Positions 43,491 to 50,792 of a stretch of 50,792 nucleotides of DNA are shown one piece after another. The translations under genes were made by a program, and so were the position numbers. Origin of the DNA: Martelella radicis (GTDB taxonomy: Bacteria; Pseudomonadota; Alphaproteobacteria; Rhizobiales; Rhizobiaceae); assembly GCF_014196625.1 (NCBI RefSeq), contig NZ_JACIDZ010000023.1, positions 1 to 50,792 of the forward strand. The letters are read 5' to 3'. The notes beneath the pieces are model-generated. The model was given only the letters and a program-made list of their open reading frames with translations. It ran no database searches and was not told the origin of the DNA. Within the stretch, counting starts at the first letter, position 1, and each line of letters opens with the position of its first letter.

Positions 43491-44328
43491 TCTCATCATA
43501 CAGGCGTCCCAAGCGGCAGCCGAAGCCCGTGATCAAGCAGACGTCGACGATATCGATCCGATCGACGTCTACACGGTTGCGGATCGGCTCGGTTTGCGAG
43601 TGCGTTTTCTCAAGGTCAGTATGGAAGGGCTTTACAAGAAGGGCCCTCCTGCGATTACGTTTCTATCGTCACTGCGGCCGGTTCCAAGACGCGCCTTCAC
43701 GTGTGGACACGAGCTCGGACATCATTGGTTCGGGCATGGGTCAACGATTGATGAGCTTAAAGAGGACGAACGCAAGTCGTCTGATAAGCCAGAGGAAATT
43801 TTGGCTGATGCGTTTTCGTCGTTCTTGCTGATGCCATCGATCGGTATCCGGAGGGCTTTCGCTTCCCGCAAATGGGACATTTCGGCTCCATCACCGCTCC
43901 AAATAGCAACGGTAGCAAGCGAATTCGGCGTTGGATATGGGACCCTAATCTCTCATTTGACCTACGTGCTTCACCACATAGGTGAGGAGCAGCGGACCGC
44001 ATTACTGAAGACGAAACCTCAGCAGATACGGCGCTCTATTATCGCCGACGATACACTGACAGCTCTGCCGGTCTTCGACGGACACTCGCTGACCTCCACG
44101 GTCGACCTCGACATTGGCAATGGTATCGCGCTTCCCAAGCTCAGCGAGATCAAAGGCGAAGGTTTGGACTATCTGCAAGATGGCGGGGATTTCGCCATTT
44201 ATAAAGCGACAAAGCGCACCAAACTGAAGGTTCGGGCCGGCTTGCGTCAAATGACTGTGCGTATCGGCCCTACAGAATACGAAGGCTTGATGAAACACCG
44301 ACACGTTGAGGAGGAAAATGATGACTAA
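43474..44328 (+). CDS. ImmA/IrrE-type metallopeptidase
   Basis: A 284-aa protein with the zinc motif HELGHHWFGH and a downstream acidic ligand region (ADAFSSFLLMP), typical of ImmA/IrrE. These enzymes cleave a partner XRE repressor to induce the operon. ATG 43474 lies within the XRE gene with AAGGA upstream; ATG 43462 is an alternative. It overlaps the ThyA-like gene by 8 bp. Confidence 0.88.
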   Translation: MTAKRNLIIQASQAAAEARDQADVDDIDPIDVYTVADRLGLRVRFLKVSMEGLYKKGPPAITFLSSLRPVPRRAFTCGHELGHHWFGHGSTIDELKEDERKSSDKPEEILADAFSSFLLMPSIGIRRAFASRKWDISAPSPLQIATVASEFGVGYGTLISHLTYVLHHIGEEQRTALLKTKPQQIRRSIIADDTLTALPVFDGHSLTSTVDLDIGNGIALPKLSEIKGEGLDYLQDGGDFAIYKATKRTKLKVRAGLRQMTVRIGPTEYEGLMKHRHVEEENDD

Positions 44329-45121
44329 GTCCGGATCACCACGGTTGATTGAGGCAAGCGGTCTTTCGATCGCCTGGGGCCATGTCCTGTCTGTGCTGAC
44401 GGCACCCGGTTGCACGGAAATTTCGCCGCTGACACTTTCGATCACGGGTTTTGACAACGAGGGATACCCCGTGGAGAACCAGAATATTCGAGCGGCGCTC
44501 GATACTTGGCTGGAAATCACCGGCAAACGAGGGTGTGAAAATGTCGCATTCACGATTTTTCCAGAGCGGTATTATTTGCTGGCGCAAGGCAACCGCGCAG
44601 AGTTCTTTGAAATGTATCGAGAAGCCTTTCAACGCATCCAAGAATTAAACCCGCAAAACAACAGGAAAGGCTCCTATTTCCAGCGCCTGATAGATTTTGA
44701 AGGCGGGGGCAAGGGTTTCAATCAGTTGGAGTGGATCCTTGCCGAATACGAACGTCGCCCAAGCGGCCGCCGATCCAGATGGCAGGCGACAGCTTTCGAT
44801 CCCTATCGTGATGTCAGCCGAACATCGCTTCAAGAATTCCCATGTCTTCAGCAGGTGAGTTTTACGTTCTCCGAAACGAACGGCTTGATCGTCAACGCCT
44901 TTTATGCGACGCAGCAGATCATTCGAAAGGGATATGGAAACTACCTAGGCCTCAGCCGACTTGGTCGCTTCATGGCACATGAGATGGGATTGAAGATGGA
45001 ACGGCTCAACGTATTCGTTGGCGTCGCACAAGCGGACGATCTGAAAAAAACGGACCCGGATTTTCTTGCGATGATGGCCGTTATCAAGGCGGAACTGCAA
45101 AATGCCCCGGTTCCCGCGTGA
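44321..45121 (+). CDS. Divergent thymidylate-synthase-like protein
   Basis: A 266-aa protein. FPCLQQVSFTF places C175 where the ThyA nucleophile sits, and GLIVNAFYATQQIIRKGYGNYLGL stands in for the ThyA strand and Arg/Asn motifs. The N-terminal half (PLTLSITGFDNEG, NQNIRAALDTWL) is also like bacterial ThyA relatives found in phage-like operons. Folate and dUMP ligands are poorly kept, so the substrate may not be dUMP. GAGGAGG lies six bases before ATG 44321. It overlaps the next gene by 4 bp. Confidence 0.6.
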   Translation: MTKSGSPRLIEASGLSIAWGHVLSVLTAPGCTEISPLTLSITGFDNEGYPVENQNIRAALDTWLEITGKRGCENVAFTIFPERYYLLAQGNRAEFFEMYREAFQRIQELNPQNNRKGSYFQRLIDFEGGGKGFNQLEWILAEYERRPSGRRSRWQATAFDPYRDVSRTSLQEFPCLQQVSFTFSETNGLIVNAFYATQQIIRKGYGNYLGLSRLGRFMAHEMGLKMERLNVFVGVAQADDLKKTDPDFLAMMAVIKAELQNAPVPA

Positions 45122-46152
45122 CTGCTGAACGAAAACTCGCTTCGCAACCATTCACGATAGGCTCGAACCAATTTTCGAGCCTTGAGGTTACACCGGTTTT
45201 CGACGCCTATTGGCAATTCGCTGCGGAGCGGCAGGAAATCTATTTTCGAAGAATTGAGAGGCGGCATGGTCCTTGGACTCACGATCCAATCTTGAAGCAG
45301 TTTCGATTTACCAATGCCTATCGAGCCGCTGATCGTGTTAGCCAATACCTGATCCGCTCAGTGATCTACGAGCCGAACTTCGATCAAGATCCCGCAGAAG
45401 TTTTCTTTCGCACGATCCTGTTCAAGGTTTTCAATAAAATCGAGACCTGGGAAATCCTTACCGAGCAAGTTGGCGCGCTCTCATGGAAGGCGTTTAGACC
45501 CGCCGCGATCGATAAGGTCCTGTCCAAAGCTCAACAGAATGGGGGCCGAATATACTCTGCGGCCTATATAATGCCTCCCGTAAAATTGGGGCCGACTGGC
45601 GGGGTGAAGCACCGCGGACATCTGGCTCTTCTTGAACTCATGATGCGGGAACGGGTTTATGAACGCATTCAGGAGACAAAAAGCCTGAAGCAGGTCTACG
45701 AAATTTTGACAGCCCTTCCCTCGATAGGTCCATTTCTCGGGTATCAACTAGCGATCGATCTCAACTACTCGTCGCTTATCCATCATGAGGAAAGTGACTT
45801 TGTCGTCGCCGGCCCCGGAGCTCTCGACGGCATTTCAAAATGCTTCGTAAACGCCGATAATCTGCAGCCTGCCGATATTATTGAGTTCATGACCGACCGC
45901 CAGGAACTGGAGTTCGAGCGCTTAGGTCTGAACTTCAAATCTTTGTTTGGCCGCCGCCTGCAGCTTATCGACTGCCAGAACCTGTTTTGCGAAATCAGCA
46001 AATATTCCCGGGTGTCGCATCCTGACATCAATGGACGAGCGGGCCGCACCCGGATCAAACAGAGTTTTCGCGATCACGGCGACGTGCCTCGACCGTTCTT
46101 CCCGCCCAAATGGAATCTTGTCGTGCCGACAAGTGTCAGCCTGACGCGATAA
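45118..46152 (+). CDS. 5-hmdU DNA kinase helical-domain / aGPT-pyrophosphorylase-like protein
   Basis: A 344-aa protein that starts at GTG overlapping the previous stop (GTGA). QFRFTNAYRAADRVSQYLI (residues 61-79) is the signature of the helical family found in phage 5-hydroxymethyl-dU DNA kinases and alpha-glutamyl/putrescinyl thymine pyrophosphorylases. ALPSIGPFLGYQLAIDLNY (about 204-222) resembles a DNA-glycosylase helix-hairpin, followed by a conserved acidic stretch (HHEESDFVVAGPGALDG). Phage relatives hypermodify thymine in DNA. Partnership with a ThyA-like enzyme here suggests base modification or removal. Family call from memory of the motif. Confidence 0.6.
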   Translation: MTAERKLASQPFTIGSNQFSSLEVTPVFDAYWQFAAERQEIYFRRIERRHGPWTHDPILKQFRFTNAYRAADRVSQYLIRSVIYEPNFDQDPAEVFFRTILFKVFNKIETWEILTEQVGALSWKAFRPAAIDKVLSKAQQNGGRIYSAAYIMPPVKLGPTGGVKHRGHLALLELMMRERVYERIQETKSLKQVYEILTALPSIGPFLGYQLAIDLNYSSLIHHEESDFVVAGPGALDGISKCFVNADNLQPADIIEFMTDRQELEFERLGLNFKSLFGRRLQLIDCQNLFCEISKYSRVSHPDINGRAGRTRIKQSFRDHGDVPRPFFPPKWNLVVPTSVSLTR

Positions 46153-46510
46153 CGACTGCTGCCGCAGCGTTTTGCGTATGCGTAATACTCAGGAGCCAGG
46201 ACTTGATCTGCATTTTCTCAGCCCGAAGAGCGGCTTGGCCAGAAAGATGAATAGTCGGTTGACCAGCTGACGCGCGAACTTCGATCTCCGTCATAGCCGT
46301 CCCCTGCTGAAGACCACCAAGCACTTTCGAGACAGCCTCTTTGGCAGCAAATCGACCGGCAAGCCGGTCGATCCGGCTGGTGCTGTGCTCGGCTTCGGAG
46401 AGCTCGAATGAGGTGAATACTCGGCCTAGCACGACAAGATCGTCTAGGACGTAGAGTGCGCGAAACTGCGGAAGCTCCACCAGGTCAAGACCGACACCGA
46501 TGACCACCAC
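46136..46510 (-). CDS. AcpS-like holo-ACP synthase (phosphopantetheinyl transferase)
   Basis: A 124-aa protein with the two AcpS motifs: GVGLDLVEL (D9) and RLAGRFAAKEAVSK (E58, K62), which bind Mg and CoA. It attaches 4'-phosphopantetheine to a serine of an ACP. It starts at GTG three bases after the 64-aa gene stop and converges on the kinase-like gene with a 17-bp overlap. The housekeeping acpS usually lies near lepB and rnc, so this copy is probably dedicated to the island's ACP-like protein. Confidence 0.82.
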   Translation of the reverse strand: MVVIGVGLDLVELPQFRALYVLDDLVVLGRVFTSFELSEAEHSTSRIDRLAGRFAAKEAVSKVLGGLQQGTAMTEIEVRASAGQPTIHLSGQAALRAEKMQIKSWLLSITHTQNAAAAVVIASG

Positions 46511-46513
46511 GCG

Positions 46514-46708
46514 CTAACGTGCCGCGCTCTTGCGCAATTCCGGGTCCTTGATCCTACCAATGGCTTCCCGGCGCTCTTCTGAGGCCTTCTGAGCCTTCTG
46601 CAGGATCACTTCCATCGCCGGGCGATGTTTCTCGATCGCAGTCGAAACTTTTTCGCCGGATCTCGGTGGGCCGCTACGAGGCGAAAAACTTGCGCTTTTC
46701 CAAGCCAT
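46514..46708 (-). CDS. Small basic protein of unknown function
   Basis: A 64-aa protein, MAWKSASFSPRSGPPRSGE then a charged helix (EVILQKAQKASEERREAIGRI). GGAGG lies six bases before ATG, inside the end of the patatin gene, and the start is one base from that stop, so it is coupled. No family is recognised. Confidence 0.6.
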   Translation of the reverse strand: MAWKSASFSPRSGPPRSGEKVSTAIEKHRPAMEVILQKAQKASEERREAIGRIKDPELRKSAAR

Positions 46709-46709
46709 T

Positions 46710-48281
46710 TCATTCCTCCATTTCTTTGAACCGGTCTGCAAGCATACCAAAAAACTCTCTCACATCAGTTTCGATGCTGGTTATCATCGTACCAACAGTT
46801 TCGTCTTCCGGCAAATCCCGACCACCATCAATTTGCACGACAAAGCCTACTGGTCCGTCACCAATGGAAATGGGTATGCACAGGACCCATTTCAAATCGC
46901 TTCGAAGGGCCTTGCGACGCAACCGATGTTCCGGAGCCGCTAGACTGAACTCCGGAGACAATGGAGCGAGTTCGAACCAGCTATCGCCGGTTTTCCAGGC
47001 CTGCCCTGCCACCGTTCCATCGATCGGGATCAACATTCGTTCATCATGGTGTCCCTCATATCCGGTTGAATACCGGAGCCGCAAGGAACGCGTGTGTCCG
47101 ACATCCGGAATTGCAATCGCCACCCTGACCTTAGGGTTGCGCTGGTCGAGCGCGGCTTCGATGACGTCGTCGACGAGCCCTTTGGTGAAACGACAAGCCT
47201 CGGCATAGGTTTCAGGGGTTTGAAAGAGCCATTTGTCTAACTTGGCCGTTGCCGCCGTTTCTGCATCGAGGACCTCCTTAACGGCCCTATCGATGGACAG
47301 ATCAAACTCGAGAAGATGCAAGCTTGTTGAAAGCTCAAGCCGTTCAGCTTGGCCGGCAGCACGAAGATTAAGTTCGGAAGAACCGAACAATCCAGTTTGA
47401 ATGAAAGCACCCAGCCAGTTTAGCCGATTGAGGATTCGCCGTTCCGTGGTTGTCTGGATCTCAACGGCAAGGGTGATGGCATCAGGGTCAAGTTCGCGCT
47501 CTTCGTCAAACGACCATGCAGGGAGGTTTGAGACAATCCCCCCGTCCATATGCAAGTTTTCGTCAATGATCAGCGGTTCGAATATGATTGGAAGGGAGAT
47601 AGAGGCAGCGACCGCATCTGCTACCGGGACATTCGGTGTTCGCTCAGGAGAAAAAAGCTCCATCTTCCCGGTCGTCAGATTGGCGCTTACGATCTTGAGG
47701 ATAGGCCGACCGTCGCAGCCGTAGTCTCCCATTCGAACGACGCGTTCCGGCTCCGATGGGAACATTCGCTGCTGGAGAAGGATGCCAAGGGCTTCAGAAA
47801 ACTCCCGCGATCTGGCAAGTCCTGATAAGAGCGAAGTAACAACGCAACAGAGAAGAATTATCAACGCAGCGAAAATAGCTGTGGCGAGATAAATTCTACC
47901 CCATGCCAGGAGAGCGCCGACCAAGATTAGAGTGAGCGCAACGCCGACCAGCGAGGCGCATAAAATCGTCGGCAACATCGGCATCGCTGTGCGAAAAAGC
48001 CAGACTTTCCACCATCCCCATCTACCGAACAGATGCTTCGCCTGTTTGATGGAGGGTCTGATCTCACCAAGCCGCGAGATGACGGAAGATTTGTCGAGCG
48101 GGTTCAGAAGTTCATCCGCAGAGAACCCCGAGGCCTTTAGTGTTGCAACCAGAGCTCCAGCGGATGTGCCAGAGAGCCCCCTGAAATCAACACCCTTTGC
48201 TTCCAGCGCTCTGAGAGCGCCAAGATGAATCAGGGCCTTCGCACCGCCCCCGGCAAACGCCACAAACATTCGATGTGTCAA
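46710..48281 (-). CDS. Patatin-like phospholipase with membrane segment and GAF-like domain
   Basis: A 523-aa protein. The patatin blocks are GGGAKA (11-16, oxyanion hole), GTSAG (S40 nucleophile) and DGG (D246), forming the Ser-Asp dyad. A hydrophobic insert at about 102-152 would span or dip into the membrane twice. Residues about 375-515 look like a GAF sensor domain (LRLRYSTGYEG, CIPISIGDGPVGFVVQIDG). Patatin effectors in CBASS (CapV) degrade membrane lipids when activated by a nucleotide signal; here the GAF-like part is a candidate sensor. It heads the operon with the 64-aa and AcpS-like genes. Confidence 0.8.
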   Translation of the reverse strand: MTHRMFVAFAGGGAKALIHLGALRALEAKGVDFRGLSGTSAGALVATLKASGFSADELLNPLDKSSVISRLGEIRPSIKQAKHLFGRWGWWKVWLFRTAMPMLPTILCASLVGVALTLILVGALLAWGRIYLATAIFAALIILLCCVVTSLLSGLARSREFSEALGILLQQRMFPSEPERVVRMGDYGCDGRPILKIVSANLTTGKMELFSPERTPNVPVADAVAASISLPIIFEPLIIDENLHMDGGIVSNLPAWSFDEERELDPDAITLAVEIQTTTERRILNRLNWLGAFIQTGLFGSSELNLRAAGQAERLELSTSLHLLEFDLSIDRAVKEVLDAETAATAKLDKWLFQTPETYAEACRFTKGLVDDVIEAALDQRNPKVRVAIAIPDVGHTRSLRLRYSTGYEGHHDERMLIPIDGTVAGQAWKTGDSWFELAPLSPEFSLAAPEHRLRRKALRSDLKWVLCIPISIGDGPVGFVVQIDGGRDLPEDETVGTMITSIETDVREFFGMLADRFKEMEE

Positions 48282-48789
48282 ACGCTTTCCACTGCTCGTT
48301 CATGATGTTGACCGTTCTTACCAAACAGAAGTGGAAAGCGGAACTATGAAGGTCAGGTGTTGATTTCCAGCCGGCTTTAGCCCGTTTAGCCATTCGCGTT
48401 ACCCACCGGATCCGGTGTAATGAATTGGGTAACAACGATTTTTCCGGCGTAAGTGGATCAATGCGAACGGAAAAACGGGGCAAACACACACGGAAACGAA
48501 CAGCAGGCCGTCAAAAAGAGAAACAAACAAGGCGAACAACACGCGTGATGCGCCATGAAGCGAGGGCCATAGCTCTTCACAAGAGTGGCAGTTGATGACA
48601 GTCGTTTCAGCGCAATCGGCATGCGTTCTCGTTATAAGAGGAATCTTTCATAGTTTTCTCTTGGTTATCAACATTTTGCGCTGTCTGGCGTGTTTTTTGG
48701 ACTCGATAAAATTTTCGCACACCGGGTAAACTGCTCCCATCAACCACAGCGGAGGCAAGGCCTCCACCGGACTGGAGCACTCGGGGCCT
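48282..48789. other. 508-bp gap between the patatin and recombinase genes
   Basis: No supportable gene. It holds the nested palindrome at 48398-48433, CTCTT-CAC-AAGAG near 48575 and GGAGGC-AAG-GCCTCC (48751-48765), which lies 24 bp before the small gene preceding the recombinase. AT-rich bases near 48650-48720 could carry the recombinase promoter. Confidence 0.4.
48398..48433. repeat. Nested palindromes
   Basis: An outer repeat GTTACCC (48398-48404) / GGGTAAC (48427-48433) encloses a perfect 14-bp palindrome CACCGGATCCGGTG (48404-48417). There is no T-run. A binding or recombination site is more likely than a terminator. Confidence 0.45.
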
Positions 48790-48975
48790 ATGGCGCGAGA
48801 ACGGACGAGGCATGTCAAAATCAGGAACAAGGCAGCGGGTGCCACCCGCGCTTTGCCTGTTGACAATGCGACTGCTCCTTCAGACCATAAAGAACATAAA
48901 GAAGACTTCTACAATTTCATCCGCGCTCTCGCTCGTGATCAGGCACGCAAGGACCATGATCGCGATCCGGGGTGA
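48790..48975 (+). CDS. Small basic protein preceding the recombinase
   Basis: A 61-aa reading frame ending EDFYNFIRALARDQARKDHD, 21 bp before the recombinase gene and in the same direction. Its helical charged end looks like a real small protein, perhaps a recombination directionality or accessory factor, but no family is recognised and the ribosome binding site is weak. Confidence 0.45.
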   Translation: MARERTRHVKIRNKAAGATRALPVDNATAPSDHKEHKEDFYNFIRALARDQARKDHDRDPG

Positions 48976-48996
48976 GAGGCTATCCGGAGACCAGCG

Positions 48997-50715
<1,719 letters not shown>

Positions 50716-50792
50716 TTATGTTTTGAGCGTTTTCGGGTTATGGCGTTTGACGGTGAGGTCGTGCCTTGCCCGGGTGTTTTTGTTTTGCCGGT

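Noticed and set aside
46136-46510. AcpS-like gene as the housekeeping acpS
   Set aside because: It lies in an island operon with a patatin gene, away from the usual lepB-rnc context, so a dedicated role is more likely; a whole-genome search for a second acpS would settle it.

Overview
The window is a GC-rich alphaproteobacterial segment, most likely Hyphomicrobiales (Rhizobiales). The evidence is an Aap-type amino-acid ABC transporter, the AztABCD zinc system, a MesD/MesX methionine synthase, rhizobial-type IS66 and IS21 remnants and an alphaproteobacterial Zur-like box. I could not run any search, so family names rest on recognised motifs and remembered family sequences. Genus is not decided.

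Left accessory segment (1-5.4 kb). Remnants of IS21-type ends and a decayed istA/IS66 chimera flank two intact genes. One encodes a soluble FtsH-like AAA ATPase with an M41 zinc-protease domain, the other a MobV-like HUH relaxase. A dyad just before the relaxase gene is a candidate control site or oriT.

Chromosomal metabolic core (5.8-37 kb). This holds mesD-mesX with a MetR-like regulator; a flavin disulfide reductase, a methyltransferase and a broken MFS gene opposite an Rrf2 regulator; and a Tat-exported PhoX phosphatase. A zinc block follows: aztA, aztB, aztC, an aztD-zinT fusion, a COG0523 GTPase and a 95-aa partner. Next come a copper block (a YcnI-PCuAC fusion, SCO1, a PepSY membrane protein and two small membrane proteins), an Aap-like transporter with a MetC-like lyase and a LysR regulator, and dsbD, a DsbA-like gene and an L,D-transpeptidase gene. 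The last three lie opposite an OmpR-type two-component pair, separated by a large dyad that contains a PmrA-type box.

Right accessory island (about 37.3-50.7 kb). It is bounded on the right by a large serine recombinase whose reading frame runs through a tRNA terminator and into tRNA-fMet. It carries a decayed MTH538/ThsB-type TIR-like gene and two nucleotide-enzyme modules. Module A is a dTMP-kinase-like protein, a divergent ThyA-like protein, and a metallophosphoesterase fused to a second ThyA-like domain. Module B is an ACP-like protein, an XRE regulator, an ImmA/IrrE protease, another ThyA-like protein and a protein resembling the 5-hydroxymethyl-dU DNA kinase helical / aGPT-pyrophosphorylase family. 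Convergent to module B is an operon of patatin-TM-GAF-like, a 64-aa protein and an AcpS-like phosphopantetheinyl transferase. Several ThyA-fold proteins beside a kinase, a phosphoesterase, an ACP and its likely activating enzyme suggest an undescribed nucleotide- or base-modification system, plausibly for defence. That function is inference.
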